The notes beneath the pieces were generated by a model, which saw only the letters and a list, made by a program, of their open reading frames with translations, was not told the DNA's origin and did not search any database. DNA of 11,713 bases from Smittium culicis (taxonomy: Eukaryota > Kickxellomycota > Harpellomycetes > Harpellales > Legeriomycetaceae), in contig LSSN01004709.1 of NCBI GenBank assembly GCA_001970855.1, positions 1-11,713 on the forward strand. Direction: 5' to 3'. The position numbers were made by a program, and so were the translations under genes. Positions 1 through 7,951 of the stretch are shown piece after piece. How positions within the stretch are numbered: the stretch's first letter is position 1; the number at the start of each line of letters is the position of its first letter.

Positions 1-36
1 TTTAATCAATATTCAAGTCTTTAACTTTCTATCTGA

Positions 37-198
37 ACTTTTTGTGTTTTCTCAGTTTCTTTTTTTTATAGCATTTATTTTAATCTTTCCTATTCTTCAG
101 ATTTCGCCCAAAAACATAAGCTTAATTCGGGAATCTGGCGCAATCAAATCTATGATATTCTAAAGAAAAAAAGTAATGCCTTTTTTTTAATTCAATAA
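37..198 (+). pseudogene. Possible C-terminal remnant of an LptF-like LPS export permease
   Basis: Frame 1 is open for 53 codons before a TAA at 196-198; two stops lie upstream (22-24, 34-36) and there is no start codon. The translation is hydrophobic at first (about residues 3-18) and then reads AQKHKLNSGIW. From memory, the C-terminus of enterobacterial LptF has a last hydrophobic segment preceded by a K-G-K-L-D-P-x-V-W pattern, and KHKLNSGIW matches it at both K, L and W with conservative changes nearby. LptF is an inner-membrane subunit of the LptB2FG complex that extracts lipopolysaccharide. If the match is right, a few residues after the W are missing and the final membrane span is damaged. 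The family assignment is inference from about nine residues; a chance resemblance is quite possible. Confidence 0.2.
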
Positions 199-235
199 TA
201 TCACTTCATTTAGAATTTAGAATTTTATTGCCTTA

Positions 236-251
236 GTTTGTTTAAACAAAC
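236..251. repeat. 16-bp perfect palindrome
   Basis: GTTTGTTTAAACAAAC is perfectly self-complementary over 16 bp and contains four G/C positions, unlike the many AT-only palindromes here. It lies about 40 bp after the stop of the preceding open frame. It could be an operator-like site or a weak hairpin. No T tract follows on either strand, so it is not a standard intrinsic terminator. No function is assigned. Confidence 0.6.
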
Positions 252-346
252 AATCCACTAATCAACCATTGCAAAAAAATTATCTCTTCTTTATGAACTA
301 CCCATTTGTTAACATGTATTTAATATCTAAGAATAATTTTATGTGA

Positions 347-487
347 ATAGTATTTTTAGGGACTGATGATTTTATTCAACTTTTAATGCATCAAAATTTT
401 ACTTACAACACTTTAGATTTTAGGCAGATAATAAATCTGGAATTTATGCCAATAGTTGTTTCCAATAATTTTCAGAGAGCTGAATAA
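347..487 (+). pseudogene. Unidentified 46-codon open frame; faint Fmt-like start
   Basis: This frame is open from 347 to the TAA at 485-487. An ATG at 341-343 is followed at once by TGA (344-346), so as it stands nothing initiates from that ATG. The first residues read IVFLGTDDF, which resembles the conserved beginning of methionyl-tRNA formyltransferase (consensus near I-V-F-x-G-T-P-x-F), the enzyme that formylates initiator Met-tRNA. The later residues (PIVVSNNF and so on) do not clearly follow that family. It could be a heavily deleted fmt remnant or unrelated sequence. Its neighbours give no support, because no def-like sequence was found beside it. I regard it as an unidentified remnant. 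Confidence 0.13.
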
Positions 488-689
488 TAGATAAATTTTA
501 TTTTTAATAGAATTAAATGTATTATAACTTTTTACTTATTATTTTATTTAAAACCTATTAAATAAAAAATAGAGATATGGTATATTTTGTTTAAAAAAAA
601 TAATCATAATTATATTAATATTTCAGTATTTTTACATAATTTTTTACACTTGAACTGTAAAATAATTTCACATTTTAAAACAGTGCCAT

Positions 690-814
690 ATTATTAGCGA
701 CTTTAACAAAATATGATATTCATTATTCACCAAGAATTAAACATCTTAGATGATTTATTCTATAAATTTAAAATATATATGAGTAATTTTTAATTATTTT
801 AATGCGCTAATAAT
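690..814. repeat. 10-bp inverted repeat with 105-nt spacer
   Basis: ATTATTAGCG at 690-699 is the exact reverse complement of CGCTAATAAT at 805-814. The arms carry a GCG core, unusual in this DNA, and CGCTAA recurs as a direct repeat just downstream (about 821-826). The spacer holds no recognised gene. This could be a chance match, the ends of a small non-autonomous element, or a long-range stem. No target-site duplication is evident. Confidence 0.3.
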
Positions 815-1099
815 TATTTTACGCTAAATGTTAATTCAAAATTCGATTTTGAAATTATTATATTTAGCTTATTTATTCACGCTGTATATTATTAAATTTA
901 TATAAATCAAATCTTTATTCGAATTATTAAACACGTTTAATAAATATGAAATTTATGTACTAGTAAAATATTGTTTTAATAGCTATTTAAAAATGGTGTT
1001 AAATTTTGTCTTGAAGTGGTCTGTTACAATTAATTTTATATCCAAAAAATTTTTTTTACTATTATTTCACATCGATATTAAATTTTTGATTTAGCACAA

Positions 1100-1115
1100 A
1101 GTAGTTTTAACTACT
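1100..1115. repeat. Small hairpin, 7-bp arms and TT loop
   Basis: AGTAGTT and AACTACT face each other across a 2-nt loop. With so tight a loop the apical pairs would not form in RNA. It is flanked by AT-rich DNA without a terminator-like T tract. The function is unknown. Confidence 0.3.
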
Positions 1116-1255
1116 AAGTGATAATTAATAATTTAATATAATAAAATTTTCATATTTAAATTCATTTTTTAATTATAAGGAAATATTTTATCTTTATGAA
1201 ATTTAAATAACTAATTAAATAATTTGTTTAGATGTACTCAATAAAGTTATTAATT

Positions 1256-1270
1256 AAAAAAAAAAAAAAA
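1256..1270. repeat. A15 homopolymer tract
   Basis: Fifteen consecutive adenines, the longest homopolymer I noticed. Such tracts are slippage-prone and common in AT-biased, weakly selected DNA. They are also likely sites of sequencing or assembly length error. Confidence 0.8.
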
Positions 1271-1702
1271 TTAAAATTATGTTTTTTATGCATATCAAAA
1301 AATCGATATTCTTAGTTTATAGATATTTAAACACGGGTTATGTATCATTACAGAATTAGTACGATAAATAAAAAACAATGAAAAATTTTACAATTATTTA
1401 TTTTGAGTCATAATAAAACTGTGATTACCTTATAACCAATAATTCATCTGTAATACTAATAAAAAAATAATTATTTTGACTGTAATCATAGTAGACATTG
1501 TTTCTTAACGATGGTTTCAAGAAAATTTTTTTTAAATAGTTCATAATTAACAATCATAATCAAACTTTAATTTATGATAAGTTTGTTAAATGCAAAGCTT
1601 TCGCAATTTTTGGAAATGAAAATATTAATTTTACACAGGAAATCAGTTCAAATATCTATAATTAAAAAGAAAATGATTTACTCCAAAAAGATCATATACT
1701 AA

Positions 1703-1954
1703 AGAATAATAGAAGGGATATGTAATATCAATAATGAATTTTTTAGGAAATCAACTAAATTTTGTTCCCGGTTTTATTTTATTAATAAAATTTTAAATGT
1801 GCAGATCATTAAAATAAGATTTAATAAAATAAAAGGATTTTTTTTTCACTATTATAATTTTGTTATCGTAAAATTAAGGTCTAAGAAAAGATATAGGCGA
1901 TTTTCACCAAAGATAGCGCTTTGTTTCTTGATGTATTATTGGACTGATTTTTAA
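1703..1954 (+). other. Longest stop-free run noticed (83 codons), probably non-coding
   Basis: This frame is free of stops from 1703 to the TAA at 1952-1954 but has no ATG until near its end; the first possible start is a GTG at about 1799. The translation is rich in F, Y, I, K and R and shows no motif I know. Other frames in the same interval also read as short peptides. At about 10% stops per codon, a run of this length is expected roughly 0.5 times in the window. It is recorded because it is the longest, not because a protein is supported. Confidence 0.1.
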
Positions 1955-2270
1955 TACAATAAAAAAATTGGTTAAATAATCAGTTATTTTATTCCCCTCA
2001 TTTCCCATATTTCCTTCATTTATATATTTAAGCTGTGAATTTTTATTTGATAAAGTATAATATTGTTTTTTCTTATTTGCTATCAGTTGTATATTCAATA
2101 TTGATTATTACAAAAATTTACAATATAAAATGGCCCCTTAATAAATACTTTCTCATATCACTAGAAAAGCTCGAGGTGTCCTGCAAAATTTTTTGTGATA
2201 AAAGATCACTGAATTCAAACAAAAAAATTATAAATGTAATGAGCATATGTGTTTTTGGATAATTTTTAAT

Positions 2271-4450
2271 TTACAGTATCGTACTTCAAAAAATAAAAAG
2301 CATAATATAAGTGTGTTTCAAAATAAAAAAGATTTCCAAGCACTGACGTGATTATATTTACAGTAAATTTATATTTAATTTTTCGACTTCAAATTATTTT
2401 TTTGATATTATATTTTGCTGGAAGAACTTTATTTTTTGATTTAAATGAGCGATTTTAAAAATCTACATACTCTATAGGAATTTTAGGAATTATCATATTT
2501 TCAAATTATTTTTTTTGTAGATAAAATTTAGTAATTAAGCTTTAAAATAAAATATTATTATCCATTTTTTCACTTATTAGAGAGTGTGTAAATACTATCA
2601 CTCCTCTATTTTTCGTCGATTTCAAAGCCAAGTTAAAAATATTACCGCATATTATTACTTATAATTAGAAGATAATTTTATTTCTATGAAATTATTTTTA
2701 ATATAATTTCATAAATTGAATACTTTTGATCAAAAAGTTGTAGAATTATTCAATGGCCGAATAAAATGAAAATGTAATTTTAAAAAAATGATATTATGTT
2801 GAGATATAATTAAGTTTTAAAAGAATGGTTTAAATATTATTTTTAGTAATAATTAAATTTTTGATGTGAATTTATCTCTAAAACATTGAATTTAAACGAC
2901 CTATAACTAACTGGACAAATAATAAAACTTTTTTGATAAATTAATATAGCTAGTATAAAATTACTTTTGAATTTGGCTTAAAAACCAAACTCAATTTCAA
3001 TGAGTATAAATAAGGCTATTTTTGCCAATTATGTTGAATTAAGCTCTTCAATTTATATTCTTTCTATTTACTAAATATTTTTACTTTAAATATTAATAGT
3101 ATAAATAAATCAATTTCTTGATCATTCTACATACCTTAACCTATAAATGTAAAGGAGCTAATTCTTATAAAACACTATTCGATAAGATAAAATAAGAAGA
3201 AAAACTAGCTGCATTTGTTAAAAATATAAAATTTATAATTCACATCAGCTTGATAAAATATTAAATAGAGAGGAGCTCATTAATAACTTGCAGGAAAAAA
3301 ATATTATAAATCAAAGTCTAATTTTTTTTGTTATAAAATTTTGGTTTTAATAATGAATAATTAAAAAAGCTAAAAATTATTGAAAATAGTTAAAAATAGT
3401 CGAAATTTAAAACTAGAATGTCTGAATACTTTTTAATTTTGGATAATGATATAAATAAAATAAAGCCAAATATTAATATAAAGTATTTTGATTTTTTATC
3501 TATTCGCTCAATTATTATTAAATTTTAATAAAATATAGTCAAATATTTAATAGAAAATTAAGGTACTGATATAAGATAAATTCATCGAGAATACATATAA
3601 TTAAAATTTTAGTACAGTCAAATAAAATTATTTCTATTATCTACTTATAGCTTGAAATAATTTAGATTCTGTGAATCCATTATGAAAATTTGAAATAAAG
3701 AACTATTAATTAAAATAATTATCTTGAATAATACGAAACTAAAAGTTAAAAAAAAAAGGAATTTCTCACTAATAAGAATATCACGTTTGCTTAATTCAAT
3801 AAATAAATTTTTATTATATATGAAATAAATTAGAAAATCTGGAAAACTATATAAATAGCCGAACTAAAGAAAATATTAATCATAAAGTGGAGAAATTTTA
3901 ATTAAAAATATATAAAAATCTAAACTGAATCATTAAGTTTTTTTTATACTTTGTTTTCAGCTAATATAATCAATTTATACAATTTATCGCAGTTCAATTT
4001 TGATAAAATGTTAATTCTATTATCATGTAAATTATTTTTTTTAATTTTTAAAAAAATACCACGAAATACCATAATGAAGCCTAAATAAAAATGATAAAGA
4101 AAACTGAATAAATCTGAATTAAGAATTGACTTTTTAATTACATTTGGAAGTGATTGAGAGTATTTTAATTCCTAATATCATTCAAGCTTTTATTTTTCAG
4201 AAAATTTTTAGAAAAATAAATCAATTATTATTTAAAAATAAAAAAAATTAGTTAACACGAGTTTTCATATATATTGAATAAAAATATTATAGATATATTA
4301 TATCTTAAATTAAGAAAAAATATACTACATAAACAAAAAAATTACCTATATTTTTAAATAAAATTTATATTTTACATGTTAATAAAACTCGATCAATAAT
4401 TGTGAAATTAAATTAAAACTTTCAAAGATTATATATAATAAACGAAAACA
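2271..4450. other. Gene-free AT-rich stretch with short decayed-looking frames
   Basis: No gene can be supported. Plus-strand frames that look somewhat protein-like are: 2546-2665 (40 codons, containing TPLFFVDFKAKLKILP); 3109-3264 (52 codons interrupted once, by TAA at 3193), with a second overlapping frame from about 3222 on containing LDKILNREELINNLQEKN; 3418-3528 (ATG start, 36 codons); 3824-3898 (25 codons, K/E/N-rich); and 4138-4248 (37 codons, containing IESILIPNIIQAF). None has a ribosome-binding site worth naming or a family match. They may be eroded gene pieces or chance; the stop spacing alone does not decide. Confidence 0.4.
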
Positions 4451-4459
4451 GATATGATG

Positions 4460-4490
4460 TAAGTTCTTATGATTAAACCCATAGAACTTA
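4460..4490. repeat. Hairpin with 8-bp perfect arms
   Basis: TAAGTTCT (4460-4467) pairs with AGAACTTA (4483-4490). With one bulged T the stem can extend inward by ATG/CAT to 11 bp. The loop is short. No strong T tract follows on the plus strand, so terminator function is doubtful. It marks the left edge of the slightly G+C-richer part of the window. Confidence 0.35.
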
Positions 4491-4845
4491 TTTATGAAAG
4501 TATTATATTATATAAATATATTTAATTGTAATAAATTAAAGATTAATAAAGAATAAATCGATTTATAAATAATAATAAATAGTGTTATAATAAATCTCAT
4601 ATTTTTAGTATTTAAATAAAATTTCCTTGATTTGAAAATTAAATTTTAAAGATGTATACTTTTTAATTATAATATAATATAATAAAATTAAATAATATTT
4701 AATATACTATAGTTTAATGCGAAAATAAAAAAAAACTTGCTCAAATTATAGTATAAACATTTATTTAATTTTTATATTTTAAAATAAACCAAAAAAATTA
4801 AATAATTAAAAATCGAATTCAATTAGTAAATTTTTTTGATATTAT

Positions 4846-5268
4846 TTGCTGAAAACTGAGATATTTAACCTGATAAAATCATATTCAGCTGAACTAAATA
4901 CTTATTCAAAAGAAAAATGTGCGAGAAGAGATAAGAATGAAACAGTTCAAAAATGGATACCTATCCAGGAACGGATGAGTGTAAAGAATCTAGATAAAAT
5001 GAAAAATACTAGAATTAAATTAAAAGATAAATGTCGCTCCAAAAGAAATAATAAATTTCATAATCAGATTTGAATTCAAAGATAGATTTCATTGTGATTT
5101 GGATATCGAAAAGAAAATCTAATGATTATGATAATAATTACTATAGTCACTAATCACATAAACTCTATAAAATTTAGATATTTTGTAAACTGAAATTATC
5201 TAAAATTGAATCTGAGTTAATCGAATAAAAAATTATTGGAAAAATACCAAATATTTTTTTTTAATTAG
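4846..5268 (+). pseudogene. Unidentified low-stop frame with G+C-richer 75-codon core
   Basis: The core (4846-5073) is open for 75 codons from a TTG and is lysine/arginine-rich, including KEKCARRDKNETVQKWIP and a basic C-terminal half. By eye it has noticeably more G+C (about 30%) and more GCG, CGG, CAG and CGC codons than its surroundings. The same frame continues after stops at 5071, 5083 and 5095 with another 31-codon open run (5098-5190), and less clearly to about 5560. About 14 stops in 237 codons is lower than the roughly 23 expected. This pattern fits an eroded gene whose frame is still visible. I do not recognise the family. No ribosome-binding site precedes the TTG, so the core is unlikely to be expressed. 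Confidence 0.22.
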
Positions 5269-5697
5269 TCCTAAATTAAAATAAAAAAGTAGAGCTTTAA
5301 GAATAAAATAAATGAAATTATAATAAGCTGGATTAAGCAATATCAAATTTTCTAGCGATCAATGCTATATCCACAAATAAAATGCGAGTGAAAGATAAAA
5401 AAATTAAAATCAAGACAGAAGAACTATATAAAAATATCAGAGTAATACAATAAATTAATGATTTGGTTAATTGAAACATTTAATAATTTTTAATTTTTTA
5501 GTTACATAAAATTCAAAAAGCACATATTTTCTTAGATAAATTTCCAAAAAACGGATTAACATTGATATATATAATAAAATTTAATAAAATTCAGTAATAA
5601 CTAGTTATAAACGCTTGCATATAGGTTTTTTATAATTTCATTATAAAATTATGCCTCTTGATAAAAAGATTTCGCTCAAAAATAGGAAACCAACATG

Positions 5698-5762
5698 TTA
5701 AAGTACAAAAATTAATAATATCAATAGTTCTTAAATTAGGGTTTAATTAGTTTGTACTTTAA
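5698..5762. repeat. Long imperfect hairpin: 12-bp arms plus 6-bp extension
   Basis: TTAAAGTACAAA (5698-5709) is exactly complementary to TTTGTACTTTAA (5751-5762). After a 2-nt bulge (5749-5750) the stem continues as AATTAA (5710-5715) with TTAATT (5743-5748), leaving a 27-nt loop. That makes 18 pairs in 65 nt, including GTAC in both arms. A T-rich run follows at about 5780-5789, too far for a classical terminator. It could be a structured RNA, a DNA cruciform or a tiny inverted-repeat element. It interrupts the decayed frame described at 5585-6165. Confidence 0.45.
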
Positions 5763-5865
5763 AAATTCAGAAGAGAATGTTTTTTTTTTCACGTTATCCG
5801 TTTTTACCGAGAGTATCATCCTAATAAAGGATATAAATTTATTTTAACACAGAAAAAAGCATTTT

Positions 5866-5873
5866 CCCCCCCC
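5866..5873. repeat. C8 homopolymer
   Basis: Eight consecutive cytosines in DNA of about 20% G+C. It is the most extreme G/C run of the window and a likely slippage or sequencing-error site. It lies inside a broken open frame, where it encodes part of PPH. Confidence 0.8.
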
Positions 5874-6168
5874 ATGATTCCAAAAAGAAAGTAAAATTTA
5901 TTCGAGGTGGAGAATGATTTAATATTATTTAAATAAAAAAATATTTATTACAAAGAAATTACATGGCTGTTATAAAGCTCTACCGAGAATGTCTAATTGT
6001 TGTCAAAAATTATGATTATTATTTTGACACATAATTAATTCTTTGTACATAATCTCTACTATTCTATAAAGCCTTTGTGTTATAAATAAATGGGAATTAT
6101 GGATTAAACTCTTAAAGAAATTTATATTAAATTGTATTATTTAATTTTAAAATTTTCATATAATAAGA

Positions 6169-6201
6169 TAAGGGTTATCCCGATTGGGTTTTTTATCCTT
6201 A
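6169..6201 (+). terminator. Possible weak terminator with alternative GGG/CCC pairings
   Basis: Three G/C triplets alternate: GGG at 6172-6174, CCC at 6179-6181 and GGG at 6186-6188, followed by T6 (6189-6194). CCC can pair with either GGG across a 4-nt loop, and outer TAAGG/CCTTA arms (6169-6173, 6197-6201) could enclose the whole. The second pairing followed by T6 looks like a minimal intrinsic terminator. The stems are only 3 bp, so the call is weak, but this is a local G+C island. Confidence 0.2.
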
Positions 6202-6279
6202 ATTACGTATTAATCTCTTTGGTAAAAACACCATATTATAAATTTATACTAATACTAAATAAATTTCTAAAATAAATCT

Positions 6280-7150
6280 CACCTACATTAAATTATATCA
6301 AAACTAAAATTAAAAAATTGCAATATAGACAAAGTATTACTATTTCTATCTTCCTTCTTAGATATGGTACCGCAAAGGCTCGTGTATTAAAATATGTTAT
6401 ATTAATAATATTTATACAAGCTATGTGCGAAATAGATCAAAAAAGAGCTCATAATTGATATGAGTCATATATGGGAACAAAAAAAGATCAATTATCTACT
6501 AAGATATAATATGAATAGCCTATTAAAAGTTGATATAAGAAATAAATAATAATAATAGCAGTTAAAAGAGTTTTTTATAAAGGGTAATAAATAAGAGTAT
6601 TAGTAATAATCAATTAGCATTTAATATATATTTCCATTTTTTATCGAATTTATTAATTACTTTAAAAATCAAATTCATAACTTTTTCGAGTTTCAAATGG
6701 ATAAATATGAATTTTAATTTTTCATCTAATTAGTAATTATAAATTTTCATTTATGATAATTTTTGGGGATTTTTTATTTATATACAATTATTCGTCAATA
6801 ATAACTTAAGCTATCCAACAGCTTCTTATTTTCGCTATTCAAGATGAAAAAAAAACAAATAAAAGCAATAAATCATCTAAAACCTGTTTATATAAAATTT
6901 ATATTTTGGAAATTTAAATTTAAATTTTATGCTCTCGCAAGACTTGTAGGATTAATTAATTAATGATTTTGATTAAATCACAAAATAAATTTTTTTTAGG
7001 AAACAAGAACACAAAATTCTATTGACATTGTATATTTTTTACATATTTTAGCGGTTATAATTTAATGCTAAATAACATATAAATGCTGAAATTTTGTTTA
7101 AATTTGGACCAAAACCCCCACAACTCTGATCAGGGACTGAATAATTATGA
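6280..7150. other. Gene-free AT-rich stretch
   Basis: Nothing convincing is present. A plus-strand frame open from about 6278 to 6457 includes RYGTAKARVLKY and AMCEIDQKRAHN, then a TGA and a further short run; it has no ATG start and no family I recognise. The remainder is AT-rich with the palindromes at 6910-6980. The short C5 run near 7115-7119 is only a local composition blip. Confidence 0.5.
6910..6980. repeat. Cluster of AT palindromes
   Basis: Three tandem AAATTT units (6910-6927) form an 18-bp perfect palindrome. A run of ATTA units at 6951-6964 forms a second one. TGATTT (6964-6969) and AAATCA (6975-6980) then form a small hairpin with a 5-nt loop. AT-only palindromes are common by chance at this composition, so this is recorded as structure without assigned function. 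Confidence 0.5.
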
Positions 7151-7153
7151 AAT

Positions 7154-7354
7154 ATGAAGTTAAAATCTAAAATATTAACGCTTAAGTCTATAATAGAGAT
7201 TGAATCTATCCCGTGTGTCGTTTTATCATTAATCAATCTTATTTTATATTTTTTTATTGAAAAAAATCTATTAATTTTAAGTCTCTATAAATATAATCTT
7301 TTGAAAAAAGTATTTATTATTTTAGTAATATATTGCGTTATAATAAATCAATAA
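7154..7354 (+). CDS. Doubtful 66-aa hydrophobic ORF
   Basis: This is the longest frame beginning with ATG. The peptide starts MKLKSKILTLKSIIEIES and has two strongly hydrophobic stretches, about residues 22-36 and 48-64, with lysines between them, as a small two-span membrane protein would. No Shine-Dalgarno sequence precedes the ATG. An antisense frame of 62 codons overlaps its first part. I know no family that matches. Length and composition are within chance for this DNA, so a real gene is unlikely though not excluded. Confidence 0.13.
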   Translation: MKLKSKILTLKSIIEIESIPCVVLSLINLILYFFIEKNLLILSLYKYNLLKKVFIILVIYCVIINQ

Positions 7355-7379
7355 CTAATTATTAATTAATTAAGAATAG

Positions 7380-7645
7380 ATATTTAGGTATATAAAAGCA
7401 CCTAAATTAATACGTGAGATTCTAAGTTTCAAAGAAAAAAAATTATCTGAAATTTTATTTGCTGGCGTAAATCAGGTATAATAATTAGATGAATGAGAAA
7501 TTATATTCTATAATATTTTCTATTATGAATTAAAAATCGATTTAAAACTGATTTGATAGAATTTTTTATAGAAAAAAGTATTGAAACTCGAAATAATCTC
7601 GCAGATACATTGATAAAAAAACAACCAAATTTTTTTTATTATTGA
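7380..7645 (+). pseudogene. Unidentified charged open frames, possibly one frameshifted gene
   Basis: Frame 3 is open for 33 codons from 7380 to the TAA at 7479, reading KAPKLIREILSFKEKK then LSEILFAGVNQ. Frame 2 is open for 38 codons from 7529 to the TGA at 7643, reading KTDLIEFFIEKSIETRNN then LADTLIKKQP. Both have an even mix of E, K, L and I like helical soluble protein, and more alanine, glycine and aspartate than surrounding frames. A single frameshift between about 7480 and 7528 would join them. Neither has a credible start, and I cannot name the family. A chance origin remains possible. Confidence 0.2.
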
Positions 7646-7801
7646 ATAGATTAATTAAAATTTATCCTTAGAAGGGTAAATTTTATAATTTGTAAAAATT
7701 TCTAATTTATGTCATTTTTCAATCAACAGATAAAATTATTTTTAGGCATAATCATATCAAAAAGAAATCATTATTGGCCATAAAAAAGTAGAGTGATATT
7801 C

Positions 7802-7817
7802 ATAATTAGCTAATTAT
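7802..7817. repeat. 16-bp perfect palindrome with AGCT centre
   Basis: ATAATTAGCTAATTAT is perfectly self-complementary. A related motif (AGCTAAT-TAT-ATTAGCT) recurs at 8959-8975. It lies about 70 bp upstream of the structured element at 7874-7926. It could be a protein-binding site, but AT-rich palindromes of this size are not rare here. Confidence 0.45.
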
Positions 7818-7873
7818 CGCAGAATCCAGAATTTTTTATAAATTTCTAAGCTTTTTGACGAGATCATTTACTC

Positions 7874-7926
7874 GGGGGCTTATATTAGAGACCGTAATCT
7901 CATGTTAGCACCCATTAATTTTTTTT
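7874..7926 (+). terminator. Structured hairpin followed by T8; terminator or decayed RNA element
   Basis: GGGGGCT (7874-7880) pairs with AGCACCC (7907-7913) except for one G-A mismatch. The stem continues with ATAT (7882-7885) against ATGT (7902-7905), including one T-G wobble, then a 2-nt bulge, then GAGA (7888-7891) with TCTC (7898-7901) around a 6-nt loop. Five nucleotides later there is a T8 run (7919-7926). An alternative small hairpin CGAG/CTCG (7859-7874) overlaps the 5' arm. This is the most G+C-rich and most structured interval in the window. Long stem plus T tract suggests an intrinsic terminator, or a remnant of a structured RNA. The 5-nt gap before the T tract weakens a terminator call. 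Confidence 0.35.
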
Positions 7927-7931
7927 AGTTA

Positions 7932-7951
7932 CCAGATTAATCCGAATCTGG
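7932..7951. repeat. 7-bp hairpin or operator-like dyad
   Basis: CCAGATT (7932-7938) and AATCTGG (7945-7951) form a perfect stem around a 6-nt loop, starting just after the T8 of the preceding element. CGAATCT is repeated directly at 7943-7949 and 7966-7972. No T tract follows on either strand, so a binding dyad or a second RNA stem is more likely than a terminator. Confidence 0.45.

Larger units (their letters stand above)
500..1700. other. Gene-free AT-rich stretch
   Basis: I see no supported gene here. It contains runs of A and T, including A15 at 1256-1270, and only short open frames. One example is a frame through MHIKKSIFLVYRYLNTGY beginning at the ATG near 1289; another is two overlapping frames at about 1550-1700. 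A 10-bp inverted repeat spans 690-814 and a small hairpin lies at 1100-1115 (both listed separately). Composition and stop density are what random DNA of this A+T content would give. Confidence 0.6.
5585..6165 (+). pseudogene. Unidentified broken frame (frame 2), possibly one decayed gene
   Basis: Frame 2 shows successive short open runs separated by single stops. They include an ATG at 5651 followed by PLDKKISLKNRKPTC; a run with MFFFSRYPFLPRVSS (about 5777-5821); one with IFPPHDSKKKVKFIRGGE (about 5861-5914); and one with an ATG at 5963 reading MAVIKLYRECLIVVKNYDYY, ending at the TAA at about 6032. The same frame runs on to about 6165 and resumes with GYPDWVFYP near 6175. Persistence of one frame over nearly 600 bp is suggestive. 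However, another frame (about 6107-6271) is also open for 55 codons, so the impression may be chance. I know no family that fits. Confidence 0.18.

Noticed and set aside
1904..2098. 64-codon minus-strand frame with a GN-repeat-like NEGNMGNEGN segment
   Set aside because: The repeat arises from a short imperfect duplication (CTCATTTCCC / CTTCATTT) on the plus strand. Length and composition are chance-level and it overlaps the plus-strand frame.
2035..2262. 75-codon plus-strand frame with a GTG start and hydrophobic N-terminal half
   Set aside because: Length is at chance expectation, there is no ribosome-binding site or ATG, an antisense frame overlaps it, and I recognise no family. The slightly G+C-richer codons around 2130-2215 are the only point in its favour.
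5367..5375. ATATCCACA, one mismatch from a DnaA box
   Set aside because: It is isolated; no cluster of further boxes or other origin features was seen.
7051..7125. GCGGTTATAATTTAATG stretch resembling the 5' end of an organellar tRNA
   Set aside because: No complementary TAACCGC-like 3' acceptor strand follows within tRNA distance, and no cloverleaf forms.
7048..7236. 62-codon minus-strand frame with SCGGFGPNL
   Set aside because: The glycine/proline segment comes from a local C5 run; no motif or family is recognisable, and it overlaps the ATG frame on the other strand.
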